The position numbers and the translations under genes are program-made. The notes under the pieces were generated by a model that searched no databases, had not been told where the DNA came from, and worked only from the letters and a program-made list of their open reading frames with translations. Below, piece by piece: positions 1 through 11,100 of a stretch of DNA of 64,000 nucleotides (positions are counted from its first letter, which is position 1; each line of letters starts with the position of its first letter). The DNA comes from Theobroma cacao (Eukaryota; Streptophyta; Magnoliopsida; Malvales; Malvaceae). The stretch is from positions 12,802,684 through 12,866,683 of the forward strand of contig NC_030858.1 of NCBI RefSeq assembly GCF_000208745.1. Reading direction: 5' to 3'.

Positions 1-139
1 ACCCGAGAAAAGGTGTGTGTGTATGCATGATATGATAAATTTGTTAAGCAAAGGTAAATGGATAGGCTTGCTTGGGCTTAGTGAGCTATGCTCATTGAGC
101 TCGTGCGTCGGTCATGGCTCGGGAAATTGGGTCGTGACA
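1..139 (+). mobile_element. 3' end of a long gypsy-type LTR (family A)
   Basis: The stretch ends in GGGTCGTGACA. It carries the same terminal block (GGCTTGCTTGGGCTTAG, then a GGTCATGG core) seen at the ends of the LTRs that finish at 43558 and 61382. The sequence right after it (140 onward) reads as gypsy integrase on the minus strand, so this LTR was inserted into the integrase of the element to the right. The candidate target-site duplication is ACCAT at 140-144. Its partner lies left of the window and cannot be checked. No internal coding sequence is visible, so solo LTR versus full element is undecided. Confidence 0.8.
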
Positions 140-250
140 ACCATGCAGTCGCACTATCTCGTCCACATAAACTCGGAAGTATTGGGCAGCCTCGTATGTA
201 GTTTTAACCAAAAGAAAATGAACTGACTTCGTTAATCGATCTACTATTAT
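140..250 (-). pseudogene. Ty3/gypsy integrase core, middle fragment
   Basis: Read on the minus strand, this gives the conserved gypsy integrase core segment with VDRLTKSVHF, followed by residues typical of the region between the first and second catalytic aspartates. The reading continues from the fragment at 3258-3632 once the LTR at 251-3257 is removed. The left edge is cut by another LTR at 139, so the second Asp and the Glu of the D,D-35-E triad are outside the window or lost. Integrase inserts the element's cDNA into chromosomes. This copy is inactive. Confidence 0.8.
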
Positions 251-3200
251 TGTCACGACTCGGTACTCTCATCGAGCCCATGACAACCGTCGCGATGTCC
301 CAATAGACATTCATTACCCTGAATGCCAACCGAAACCTTGCAAGGCTTAATATCAGTTTTCGCACCTCCCCTGTGAGTAATAATTACTAAATATCATATT
401 TTAAAAGATTGTAAGCTATTTCCAAATCAAAACAATAATAAAAAAATATTTTCTGTCTCACAAAGGCATTTTGGTCGTTCTTTCCAAAAATTTTGAAACC
501 TACTGAAAATATAATATGTAGGGGAAAATACACATTTCATAACTAAAAACAAGTTTTTATGTCTAAAACATTCATTTAGGGTGAAATTGTAGCTAATAGA
601 ATAAAATAAAAATATTAAATGAAATATTCTATTTTCTTATAAGACAATATTTATAGAACTCTGTGTAAATAATTTTTCTAACGTAAAAGCAAAATAAATC
701 CATACATACAGTAAAACAGATAGCTAGAGTATGTAATTTAATTTACAATGACGTGTGAGCCCCCGAATGACCAAAGGTAACAAAGGCTGTGGACCTACAA
801 TTTCTGAGGAGGCAAGTCCAATAATAACCCTCGACGTAATCAGCTATTTACAGACTGTCCTGATCCTAGAATGAGTGAAAAGGAGGGTGGTGAGTTTATA
901 TAAACTCAGTGAGTAAACAAATATCATCTAAAATATCTAAAGTCGAGTAAATGGAGACAACTTCAAATAGTTCATCGTACTATGATTCATAACGTTTCAA
1001 ACTCATTTCAACTAAATAAAATAATTTCATTTCACTCAAATAATCAACATGGCTTATGAATTTCTTAAAAATTTGGCTCGTACCAAAACTCATTCTCAGG
1101 GATACCTTGGCCAGGGCATCTAACTGAGTCCTCCAAGGCTGTTAAAGAAATGTTCATATACGCATGAAACACATTTTTATGTTTAAAAGCATAGCCGTTC
1201 CTTGGCGTTGGCTGAGTTCACTCTCACGTGGTGGTTTAGCGTGTAGTGAACTCTAAAGCTTTACCTCAGGAGATACCTTTCGCGCCTTTCGTACCGAGGT
1301 AAAATATAATCGGGTTTACCGTGCCCCTCTCTAATAAACTGGTCCACGGAAACCCACCACTACAGTGACTAATCAATATCCCACCAAATCAATAAAAGTT
1401 TCGACAGCATGACATGGCAATTATATTACTAGCCAGCCTGTTAAGGCAAAACAAACAGTTCATACAATTTCAACATAATTTCCAATTCAGCCATTCATGC
1501 CAATATCACCATAAGCCATTCAATTCAAACCATAAATTTACAACACAATTAAATAGTCTTTAATTACTCAATTTCTAAAATCATTATTCAATTTCAAAAT
1601 GATTTATAAAACTCATTTCATTTAATCACATTTTACTTATAAAACATAAGGATTTACCATTTAAACTCATTTTTCTATAAAATCACAAAAACGAATAAAA
1701 ATTACTTAAGATAATTAAGACAATAATAAGGTTACTCACAATATTGGGAGTCGAAGTACTCCTAGTCCCGGTCTTCGGGTACAATATCTTTACCCTTATC
1801 GAAAGTTTCACCACCTAAACATAATGCACAACAAGCAGTTTACTATATTTGTACTAAACCGTTATAAAACTAATTTAGGCTCTATATGAATGCATGAAAT
1901 GGGATGCGAAATGTTCAGATTATTATCTAAATATGGTGTTCTACGTAGCTTCAATTATGTATCGAAATAAAATGGTATTGGCCTAATTCGATCTATACAC
2001 CGGTTAATTGGCCAATACATCCAATTCAACTCCAATTAACTTGATTCCACTTCCAACACTCCAAGTCATCAATTACAAGTTAAATAATATGTAATATCAC
2101 AAAAATCCATCATCAATATCTTCCTTGTAAAATTCGGCCATTGAAGGTTTAGTGTAGAACATGTAATTTTCATGCTTGATTTTTACACCTTACATCATAA
2201 AACAACTAAAAACACCTAAATAGCATGAAATTCATCAAAGTCCATTATCCAATTTCTCTCTTGAAAATTTCAGCCAAGGAGTGTGGGTGAAGGGCATGAA
2301 ATTTCTTGCTTGTTTTTCATGCTAAACATCACCAAACAACTAAAAACACTAAGATACCTTGAAATCTAACCAAATAAATCATCAAATCTTCTCTCCCTAA
2401 ATTCGGTCAGCCATGAATCCTTCATGAGATCTTGAATTTTAACCATGGTAATTGAAAAAGAATGCATAGGAAAGGTAGATCACAAGCTAGAATTAAGAAA
2501 TTTTACCTTTACTTGCTTAATTCCTTGAAATCCAATGAATTTTCTCTTGATTTTCTTCTCTAGGGTTTGTTCTATGCTTTTTCCCTTTTGTTCTTGCCTT
2601 GGCCGGCCAAGAGAAATGAGATGGGAGAGTTTTAGTTGTGTTTATAAAGGAAAATATAATAATATTAAAGCTTGACACTTGTCACCATGTGATTGGTCCA
2701 TACATAAAACTTAATAATTAAGCATTTCTTCTCCACCACATAAAATCCCTCAATTATCCAAAGTATAGAATGAATTTCATGGGTTTGACAAGTGTCAAGG
2801 TGGTGTAAAATTCCAATTAATTCTAATTACGTTCTTGTGGACATGTGAAAAGACCTTTTTACCCTTATGTTCAAAAAATTATCGAAATTAAAATTTTTCA
2901 CTTATCAAGCTCAAATTATGTTCTAAATAGTCAAACTTCATCAAAATTTCATCCACCATCCCAAATTTGCCCTCAAGTGGAAAAATGACCATTTTACCCC
3001 TACGTTATGAAAATTCCAATTTAACTCCAAATCAATCCTCGAACTCCGAATCACCATATTAAGTCATTCTAAGATTCAATAACTCTCAATTGTATCATAA
3101 AATCTTTATTTGAACTAGTTCGAGGTTTAAATCAACTTAGTTGTACCACTAGGTACACTATTGACTTTTGACGATTTTTTTGAGGTATTCAAGTATGCAA

Positions 3201-3257
3201 GCATGTTGTCAAATACATGAATGACATGGCAAGTATATTATAGGGTTGGGCTTGACA
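251..3257 (-). mobile_element. Solo LTR, 3.0 kb (family D), in gypsy integrase
   Basis: The element starts TGTCACGAC and ends GCTTGACA, so the termini are TG...CA. It is flanked by the perfect 5-bp direct repeat ATTAT (246-250 and 3258-3262). Integrase coding sequence is continuous on either side, which fixes both boundaries. No gag or pol is recognisable inside, so this looks like a solo LTR left by recombination between the two LTRs of a full element. The minus orientation is inferred because the GGGCTC...GTCGTGACA type end lies at the low-coordinate side when read on the minus strand. The interior is AT-rich. Confidence 0.88.
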
Positions 3258-3632
3258 ATTATCCAAATCGAGTCGTAGCCCCCACTAGTTCAAGGCAAGC
3301 TCGTTACAAAGTCCATTGCAACATGCTCCCACTTTCATTCAAGCACCGACAATGGTTGTAGTAGCCCTGCAGGCCTTTGGTGCTCGGCTAAATTTGCTGA
3401 CAAACTAGGCACTTGGAGACAAACTCAGCTACATTTTTCTTAAGTTTTCCCCACCAGTATACCTTCCTCAAATCTTGATACATCTTTGTAGCTCTAGATG
3501 TACCACGTACACTGCCATATGCGCCTCTTCTAATATTTCTCTCCTCAATCCATCACTATCAGGCACATAAAGTCTGGTTCCATACCTTAATACTCCATCT
3601 GTGCCTTTAGTAAAAATTTTTCCTTTCCCTCC
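3258..3632 (-). pseudogene. Ty3/gypsy integrase N-terminal part
   Basis: The minus strand shows the integrase zinc-binding module: an EEAH....YVVH segment, then VYWWGKLKKNVAEFV followed by a C-x2-C pair (KCLVCQ). The start of the catalytic core follows, with MDF containing the first catalytic Asp. The pieces lie in more than one frame and carry in-frame stops. This segment follows RNase H directly, the usual Ty3/gypsy order RT-RNase H-integrase. It continues into 140-250 after the solo LTR insertion. Confidence 0.82.
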
Positions 3633-4064
3633 CTAAGGGTCCTCCAAGGCCTTAGTTACGAACTCATCTTTACTTTGGGCTTCTCTAATCCGATCTATTA
3701 AGATAGGTCTAACTCTAAAATGTGCTAACAATGCATTTGTCTCTAAAACTTCAAAATACACACCCATATCTCCTAAACCCTGCATCACCCAAATCAAGGA
3801 TCTCCTATCTACAGATATATGTGCTAGACTCCCCATCGACTTTCGATTTAAGGCATCCGTCACTATATTAGCTTTACTGGGATGATAGAGAATAGTACAG
3901 TCATAATCCTTAAGCAACTCCATCCACCTACGTTGCCACAAGTTAAGATCCCTCTGTTGAAATATATACTTTAAGCTTTTGTGGTCTGTATATATTCCGC
4001 AAGTCTCACCATACAAATAATGTCTCCAAATCTTTAAGACAAACACGAATGCTGCTATCTCCAA
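3633..4064 (-). pseudogene. Ty3/gypsy RNase H domain
   Basis: A 143-residue open stretch contains TDHKSLKYIFQQ, the second-Asp signature of gypsy RNase H, then WMELLKDYDC and a degenerate end motif TDALNRKS (ADALSRK in active relatives). RNase H removes genomic RNA from the RNA/DNA hybrid during cDNA synthesis. The segment lies directly downstream of RT on the same strand. The N-terminal part of the domain (4065-4277) is visible only in shifted frames, so the gene is broken. Confidence 0.85.
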
Positions 4065-4277
4065 ATCGTGCTTGAGGTAATTTTGCTAATGCCTTTTAAG
4101 TTGCCTTGATGCATATGCAATCACCTTCCCATGCTTGAGTAATACACACCCTAAACCAACCCGTGATGCATCACAAAATACCGTATAACCCCCTGTGCCT
4201 TGCGGTAGGCTTAATACTGAAGCTGTGGTGAGACAAGCCTTAAGCTTCTCAATGCTATCCTCACAAGCATCTGACCA

Positions 4278-5203
4278 CTAAAATTTTGTATCCTTATGTG
4301 TTAGCCTAGTCAGAGGAGCTACAATTTTGGAGAAATCCTTCACAAAACGACGATAATAGCCGGCCAAACCTAAAAAGCTTCTAATTTTTGTAACTGAGGT
4401 TGGCCTTGGCCACTTTTCTACTTCCTCAACTTTTTTTGGGTCGACTTGTACCCCATCCTTAGAGACCAAATGTCCTAGGAATGCAACACTTTCGAGCCAA
4501 AACTCACACTTGGAGAACTTGGCATACAATTGATGTTCTCTCAAAGTTTGGAGCAGTATCTTAAGGTGTTGCTCGTGCTCCACCCAACTCCTCGAGTAGA
4601 TCAAGATGTCGTCAATAAATACCACCACAAACTGGTCCAAATAAGGCTTGAACACTCGATTCATCAAATCCATAAAGATCGCAAGGGCATTCTAAGCTCA
4701 AATGACATCATTAAAAACTCATAGTGCCCATATCTTGTTCGAAATGAGATCTTCGGTATGTCTCCGTTCCTGATCCTTAACTGATGGTACCCATATCGTA
4801 GATCTATCTTAAAAAAACATTGGGATCCTTGTAGTTGGTGGAATAAATCATCTATTCTCATAAAGGAGTACTTATTGTTCACCGTCACTTTATTAAACTG
4901 TCGGTAGTCAATACACAAGCTAAGTGACCTATCTTTTTTCTTTATAAATAGCACCGGTACTCCCCATGGTGAGACGCTGGGACGGATGAAGCCTCTATCT
5001 AGTAAATCTTCTAGTTGATCCTTAAGTTCCTTAAGCTCCATAGGTGCCATTCTATATGGGGGTATGGATATGGGTCTAGTGTTTGGAACCAAGTCTATAC
5101 AAAATTCAATCTTCCCCTTAGGAGGTAACTCTAGTAGTTCATATGGAAATACATCTATAAACTCATTCACTACCGACACTTGGTTTATATCCCCGACCTT
5201 CAC
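4278..5203 (-). pseudogene. Ty3/gypsy reverse transcriptase (copy 1, main)
   Basis: Two overlapping frames make up the RT. The upstream part (5203 to about 4664) has the palm entry [13 protein letters not shown] and the first catalytic Asp in [13 protein letters not shown]. The downstream part (4673-4278) has the FIDDILIYS box with the catalytic Asp pair, then [11 protein letters not shown] and [13 protein letters not shown] frameshift near 4670-4700 separates them. FIDD in place of YVDD is common in gypsy elements. The first half lies inside copy 1 of the 1301-bp duplication, and only this copy continues into the rest of pol. Confidence 0.9.
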
Positions 5204-5242
5204 TTAGGAATCTCTCACAATAGCGAAGTAACCTGGACAACC

Positions 5243-5660
5243 CTATCTTAATAGCCTTTTAGTAGACATGACTGATATAAAATTAGTTGGATCATTGCTC
5301 CTATCCCCCTGAATACTAAATGATGGCTCACTTGGAAAGTCAAATCTAATCAATTTATGGTAATAGTCGATGCTGGCATGGTAGGGCAATAGCCAATCCA
5401 TTCCCAAGATCACATCAAAATCTAAGGTGTCTAATTGCACTAGATTTACCAAAGTGTCTTTGTCTTTGACCCGAACTACACAGGACTTATATTCCCATTT
5501 TGCCACAAATACCTCCCTTAAAGGGGTAGACACCACTAATTGTTCTGATCTCATAATGTGATCTTTACCCAATCGGGGTACAAAACATGGAGAAACAAAC
5601 TAGTGCATAGAACCAGATCAAACAATACATGAACATTCATATTACAAATAGAAAGAATAC
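5243..5660 (-). pseudogene. Ty3/gypsy aspartic protease (copy 1)
   Basis: The conserved C-terminal half of a gypsy retropepsin is open: LDTLDFDVILGMDWL, then HASIDYYHKLIRF. The active-site segment upstream, near 5580-5630, is split between frames and carries a stop, so the D-x-G catalytic loop is not intact. Family members cut the Gag-Pol polyprotein during particle maturation. A second copy of the same segment lies 1301 bp away at 6579-6960. Confidence 0.8.
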
Positions 5661-5739
5661 TTGAGATCGCAGCATTGGATATTTGGGCCTCTTGCTGTGT
5701 TAAAGCAAATACCCTTACATGACCCCTACTAGTGGAACT

Positions 5740-5949
5740 CTAACATCCAGATCCACACAACCTACTTTGAGGGGAAGTAACAATACCTCTACCTCTCGAT
5801 CCACTAGCCTCTTGATTAGATGAGGTTGCTACTGAAAGAGTAGATGAAGATGGCTGAGTAGAGTTGCGAGCAGAACCTTGTAATTGATGAGCCATCGAGT
5901 AACTCCTTCTCAAATGTCCAGGTTGACCACATGTATAGCAAACTCCCAT
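5740..5949 (-). pseudogene. Gag C-terminal zinc knuckle (copy 1)
   Basis: A 69-residue frame begins [18 protein letters not shown] and continues into a Ser/Gln-rich tail. The CCHC knuckle has its first two Cys and the His, but Tyr stands where the last Cys should be. The duplicate at 7041-7250 has the same Tyr, so this loss came before the duplication or existed in the parent. The knuckle normally binds the genomic RNA. Confidence 0.78.
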
Positions 5950-6030
5950 AGCATGGAAACATTGTCCACTATGTCGTACTCCATAAATAGTGCAACGATT
6001 GATAGGCTGACCATCTTGCCTTGAATCTTG

Positions 6031-6504
6031 CTATCTCATAACACAAAGGGTCTTCGGTATGTCTCCGTTCCGGATCCTTAACTGATGGTACCCATATCGT
6101 AGATCTATCTTAGAAAAACATTGAGATCCTTGTAGTTGGTCGAATAAATCATCTATTCTCAGAAAGGGGTACTTATTGTTCACTGTCACTTTATTAAACT
6201 GTTGGTAGTCAATACACAATCTGAGTGACCCATCTTTTTTCTTTATAAATAGCATCGGTACTCCCCATGGTGAGACATTGGGGCGGATAAAGCTTTTATC
6301 TAACAAATCTTTTAATTGATCCTTAAGTTTCTTAAGCTCCGCAGGTGCCATTCTATATGGGGGTATGGATATGGGTCTAGTGTTTGGAACCAAGTTTATA
6401 CAAAATTCAATCTTCCCCTCAGGAGGTAACTCTAGTAGTTCATCTAGAAATACATCTATAAACTCATTCACTACCGACACTTGGTTTATATCCTCGACCT
6501 TCAC
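6031..6504 (-). pseudogene. Ty3/gypsy RT N-terminal part (copy 2, truncated)
   Basis: This duplicates the start of the RT at 4664-5203. It has the same [15 protein letters not shown] opening, [13 protein letters not shown], and [13 protein letters not shown] with the first catalytic Asp. After PKT it runs into the duplication junction and then into the zinc-knuckle leader of copy 1. It therefore lacks the FIDD box and everything after it and cannot encode an active polymerase. Confidence 0.87.
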
Positions 6505-6578
6505 TTAGGAATCTCTCACAATAGCCAAGTAACTTGGACAACCCTATCTTAATAGCCTCTTAGTAGACATGAATGATA

Positions 6579-6960
6579 TCAAATTAGTTGGAGCATTGCT
6601 CCTATCCCCCTGAACACTAATGATGGCTCACTTGGAAAGTCAAATCTAATCAATTTATGGTAACAGTCCACGTTGGCATGGCAGGGCAATAGCCAATCCA
6701 TTCCCAATATCACATCAAAATCTAAGGTGTCTAATTGCACTAGATTTATCAAAGTGTCTTTGTCCTTGACCCGAACTACATAGGACCTATATTCCCATTT
6801 TGCCACAAATACCTCCCTTAAAGAGGTAGACACCACTAATTATTCTTATCTCATAACGTGATCTTTACCTAATCGGGGTGTAAAACATGGAGAAACAAAA
6901 AAGTACGTAGAAATATGATCAAACAATACCTGAGCATTCATATTACAAATAGAAAGAATA
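6579..6960 (-). pseudogene. Ty3/gypsy aspartic protease (copy 2)
   Basis: This is the paralogous copy of 5243-5660, with the same LDTLDFDVILGMDWL core and HANVDCYHKLIRF. It is open only over about 85 residues. The upstream active-site part (6840-6960) is degraded and in another frame. Residue differences from copy 1 (for example VDCYH versus IDYYH) show independent decay after the duplication. Confidence 0.8.
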
Positions 6961-7040
6961 CTTGAGACCGCAGTATTGGATATTTGGGCCTTCTGTGGTG
7001 TTAAAGCAAATACCCTTGCGTGACCTCTACCAGTGGAACT

Positions 7041-7250
7041 CTAACATCCAGATCCAGACGGCCTACACTGAAGGGAAGTAACAATACCTCTACCTCCCAA
7101 TCCACTAGCCTCTTGATTATATGAGGTTGTTATTGAAAGAGCAGATGAAAATGGCTGAGTAGAGTTGCGAGAAGAACCTTGTAATTGATGAGTCATCGAG
7201 TAACTCATTCTCAAATGTCCAAGTTGACCACACGTATAACAAACTCCCAT
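7041..7250 (-). pseudogene. Gag C-terminal zinc knuckle (copy 2)
   Basis: The frame starts [18 protein letters not shown], with the same missing fourth Cys as the copy at 5740-5949 and the same Ser/Gln-rich tail. This copy is next to the main gag body (7332-8429), so it is probably in the original gag position. The other arose by duplication. Confidence 0.78.
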
Positions 7251-7331
7251 AGCATGGAAACATTGTCCACTATGTCCTACTCCACAAATAGTGCAACGAT
7301 TGATAGGTTGACCACCCTGCCTTGAATCTTG

Positions 7332-8429
7332 CTATCTCACAACACCGAAGGTCTTCTGTCCCAATCCAATGCAAGCACTAGGCAAGCCACTCCCTTGGTG
7401 TAACCGTGAGTCCTTGTGTGGGCCTTGACGGCTAGAAGATGAAATGCCACTACTGAAGTCTCTACGATCCTGATGGCCCTCTGTTTTAGCATTTTTTACT
7501 TTATCCCTCGCTGCCCTACTTTCACTACTCCTTATCTCAATCCGCTGAGCGTAATCCATGGCTATGGAGTAGTTATCAAAATCTTGGGATGCTACAGCCC
7601 TAAACAATGGCTCCCCTAGCCCATCCATAAATCTTTGAATCTTTATCTCCTCTATAGAAACTAGATAAGGTGTATACCGAGCCAACTGTGTGAATTTGAT
7701 GTTGTATTCTAACACCGCCATACTTGGGGTCTGTACTAATGCCTTAGGCTCCCTACCTCTTGTATTTCGTACACTGATTGGTAAGAATCGATTCAGAAAA
7801 GCTATGCTAAACTCACTCCAAGTCAACAATGCTGCACTCATTGGCCTACCTTTACACAAAGAGCCATACCACTCTTTTGCCACATCCTCTAATTGAAAAG
7901 CTACTAGCTCAACTGATCGACTACTAGAACATCCCAAGGTGTTACAAATTTTTTCCATACTATCTAAGAAAACCTAGGGTCTCTTCGATGCATTAGATCT
8001 TGTAAACGACGGAGGCTTAAGCTTTAGGAAGTCAAGAAGTGAAACCTCTACATGACCCCTCTCAACCTCTAGATGTCGGTGATTATTCTGTCCTTGTTAA
8101 CTAGGGAACACTTGTGCTGCATGTCTCCCCTTTATTATTCTCTGTATGTCATCCATACGGGTTGCCATCATCTTCATAACCATATTAACTCCTTGTAGAC
8201 CTATAGCCAAGTCCTCGATGATAATGCCCCTAGTTGGGTGTCTATCTGCATCACCTAAAGACTGTTCCTCCTCATGTCTACTCACAAGCGTACCCTCCCT
8301 CACCTACCTAGTGGCCCTACCACTTCTGCCTCCCCCCCTTAGGGTGGGAGCTTGTGACTTACCCATCGTCTCATTAAGAGCATCATGCTCCCCCATCCTT
8401 CTCCAAGTGGCTTGTGTCTTAGGTGGCAT
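7332..8429 (-). pseudogene. Ty3/gypsy gag (capsid/nucleocapsid)
   Basis: Gag begins at an ATG whose complement is 8427-8429 (MPPKTQATWRRMGEHD...). It then meets a stop near 8305 and another at 8097. The retrotransposon gag domain is clear from 7958 to about 7480: [16 protein letters not shown], then [14 protein letters not shown] and a FMDGLGEPL segment. These match the capsid domain of plant Del/Tekay-type gypsy elements. The basic, Ser-rich tail leads to the zinc knuckle. It lies just downstream of the primer-binding site and 5' LTR, as expected for the first gene. It is inactive because of stops and frame changes. Confidence 0.85.
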
Positions 8430-8637
8430 TCTTACTTAGACAAGAGCAAACACTTGCTATTAAACACATTTTACAATTATACCTTAACAAGAAAAGGTGG
8501 TTTCTAGAATAGGGAATCTACACTACTTCTTGGTCGTGAAATATGCCGCAGTTCACAATTCACAACTGAAGTTTCCACATAAAGACTCGATACTTCGTTG
8601 GACCGAACAAAAGTATCTTAGGACCTAAACAACCTAG

Positions 8638-8650
8638 GGCTCTGATATCA
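8638..8650 (-). other. Primer-binding site, initiator tRNA-Met type
   Basis: On the minus strand the sequence is TGATATCAGAGCC, one mismatch from the plant tRNA-iMet complement TGGTATCAGAGCC. It starts 4 bp after the LTR end at 8655. This position and match are what primes minus-strand cDNA synthesis. It shows that 8655-11100 is the 5' LTR and that the element runs leftward. Confidence 0.9.
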
Positions 8651-8654
8651 ACTT

Positions 8655-11100
8655 TGTCACAACCCAATTTTTAGGCTATGATTGACGCATAGGCCCAATG
8701 GGCACAACCCCTTAAGCCCAAGCAAGCCTCTTTATGTAGTCTTGTCTATCTTTTCATCCATCATTCCTAAAGTCACATTTCGTAATTCTCAACTATAAGT
8801 ACTTTCATAATGTGCTATGACAATCAATTACTTGCATTTATATTAACCCAAAATAATGTCACCCATTACCAACTCATAGTGGCATCATCAATCAAAATAT
8901 ACATGTGTTGCTCATAACATGAATCTTAGATATTTACATCACATGTGCATATACACAAGCAAAAGACTCCTGACTACCAACAGAGTGACCTTGGGTGAAG
9001 GTACAGCTATTGAATGCCATGGTACCTACCAAAAAGATGAATATATGTAGACACCTCAATCTAGATCCCAACTGCCTCTGAATCTACAAACATAAAGTTG
9101 AAAAGAGTGAGTATAAACCCAATGAGTGAACATAGGAAGGAAACAAGTAAACAATACGGAACGTTTTAGAAAACATGATGCACTTTTGTTTTAAAAAAAT
9201 AATGATATTTAGCTTAATTTCTTGTTAAAACTCTTCAGTTCAACCTTTGATTATTTAACCCCTTAGTGTTGAAGGATCCTTGATCAACAATGAAATTGAA
9301 GAGTGAGAACAATAACAAATATCCAACCAAGACAGAGAGTTTCTCACTGCAACGAGAATACAATTTCGCTGCAGTGAAAGTCAGGGCAAAAAATCACTCG
9401 AGAGTTTCTCGCTGCATCGAAAACCAAGAGCTAGGTCAAGCCACCAAGCACCCGAGAGTTTCTCTTTGCAGCGATAATGCATTCTCGCTGCAGCGAAATT
9501 CAAGGAAAATGAAATTAGGGGGATTTTTACTGCGACAAAAATCTGTTCCTGTTGCAACGAAAATCAATTTGAATGTATTTAACAATTTTCAACATTCAAC
9601 ATTCAATACAATCACATGTTATTTCCTTAACCTCTCTATAACATATAAAAACATGTATACAACTACTGGCCCCCCAACTCATGTGCACTCCCACATCGGA
9701 CATAGCTAGGTCATCGTGTGCACTCCCACACCGCACATTACAATATCATCATGTGTACTCTCACACCACATCACCACCGGCATGTGCACTCCCACACTGC
9801 ACACGCACGGTTACGATTATTACACAATAGTACCATTCAATGCATAACATACACATCAACATAATGTAGGAACACATGACCTAATCACATTGCACATTTC
9901 ACAACGTAAGAACATTTCATCAAGGGCTTATTGCCCAAGTATATTTTAAAGAAAAAACAAATAAAATTTTCAAATGATTCATTCAAACACATATGCATTT
10001 CCCAAAACATTTTAAATACAAGTTCACTCACATGTCCTTATTGATTCTTTAATCGACTCTAACTTCCACTAATGCTCCAAGTGGAGATGTGGGGTCTCAT
10101 TGGAACCTATCACACACAATAGCATCACAACCAACTTAATTTACATGAATATTATTCCAAAAGCTGTTTCCTAAATCAAACTTTTCTAGTTGTTCCTAAT
10201 TAGTTTTCAATTACCATTTGACTAGTCATTAGTTTGCACTACTTTAGTCACACTAGAAATAAATAAATAACCTTCAACAATAAAACAACCCACATTTCTA
10301 ATTATTGGCCATTCATCAACAACTTAAAAATCAAACCTAACTCATTACTCACCTTCGTGAACTTGTAGTTGAATCCTTTAACAAGGATTAAAGAGGGAAA
10401 ATTCTTTTAAGGGTTTTCTCAAGCTAATTTGAAGAGTCTCTCTCTCTAAAATGTTCAACTAGTGAGAGAAAGTACAGAGGAAAGACTTTTGACAATCTTT
10501 GAGGTGAAAAAGTGAAAGAGTACAAAGAATCCTATGAAAAAGTGTACAAAAGCATGAGAATTGAAGTTAATTTGAAAGAGTTATGGAGGTTTCAAGGGTG
10601 GCCTCCATGGAAGATGGAAAGTTTGGAATGGAGAGAAGGGATGGGAAGAAGAAGAAGAAGCTTCTGGAAGTGAGGAGAAAGTTGTTGGAAAAGTAGATAT
10701 TTATTCCTAGGGTCGACTAAAGTTACACCTATTTACAAAAATGCCATTGCATAGTTGACTTTGACTTCTTCTTTCATTTGGCTCAAACCTTTTACTCTTT
10801 TGACACTGAGAAAAGACCCACAATAGATTAAAGGTACTTGAGTTGATGAAAACTTAGAAATTTAGACTCGAGACCTAAAATGACCATTTTACCCCTATTG
10901 TGGAAATTATCATTATTTCTATTTTCTTCATTTATTTCATTATTATATCTATCATTCATTTATTCCTTAGGCCTACTTAGACCTTAACAATATTAGAAAA
11001 ACCCACTTCTAAGATCTCATCAAGAAAATGACAAAACTACCCCTAATCCACGTCATCGTGTTTGCCTCTGCTACACGTGTATGAAGGTCGAGGTTTCACA
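8655..11100 (-). mobile_element. 5' LTR of the gypsy element, 2446 bp
   Basis: On the minus strand it starts TGTGAAACCTCGACC and ends GGGTTGTGACA. These are homologous to the family A LTR starts at 40876, 58775 and 61789 (TGTGAGACCTCAACC type) and to their GGGTCGTGACA-type ends. A TATA-like box (ATAAATATC, about 10693-10704) lies about 400 bp from the start. The part at 9340-9560 has several copies of a CTCGCTGCAGCGAAA-type palindrome. The part at 9670-9820 has degenerate tandem repeats with CATGTGCACTCCCAC. The flanking target copy would be ATGAT (11101-11105); the other end is outside the window. Confidence 0.88.
9335..9565. repeat. CTGCAG-centred palindrome cluster in LTR
   Basis: At least six copies of a motif close to TTTCGCTGCAGCGAAA, some with C-A-A or C-A-T replacing the centre, are separated by about 25-60 bp. 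One near-complete copy reads TCTCGCTGCAGCGAAA at about 9483-9498. The same motif recurs in all the family A LTRs of this window. Confidence 0.75.

Larger units (their letters stand above)
4751..7352 (-). repeat. Direct tandem duplication, 2 x 1301 bp, inside gypsy element
   Basis: Copy 1 (about 4751-6051) and copy 2 (about 6052-7352) align with a constant offset of 1301 bp. CTTCGGTATGTCTCCG occurs at 4751 and 6052, and the TTGAATCTTGCTATCTCA block near 6021 recurs near 7322. Each copy carries a zinc knuckle, a protease and the first part of RT. The breakpoints share the short motif TCTTC (6051-6055, 7352-7356, and close by at 4750), which fits a microhomology or slippage origin. The two copies differ by scattered substitutions, so the duplication is not recent. 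Confidence 0.9.

Noticed and set aside
9290..9709. 139-codon plus-strand open frame
   Set aside because: It lies wholly inside the 5' LTR of the gypsy element and crosses the palindrome cluster. It matches no protein family, and the homologous LTRs do not keep the frame.
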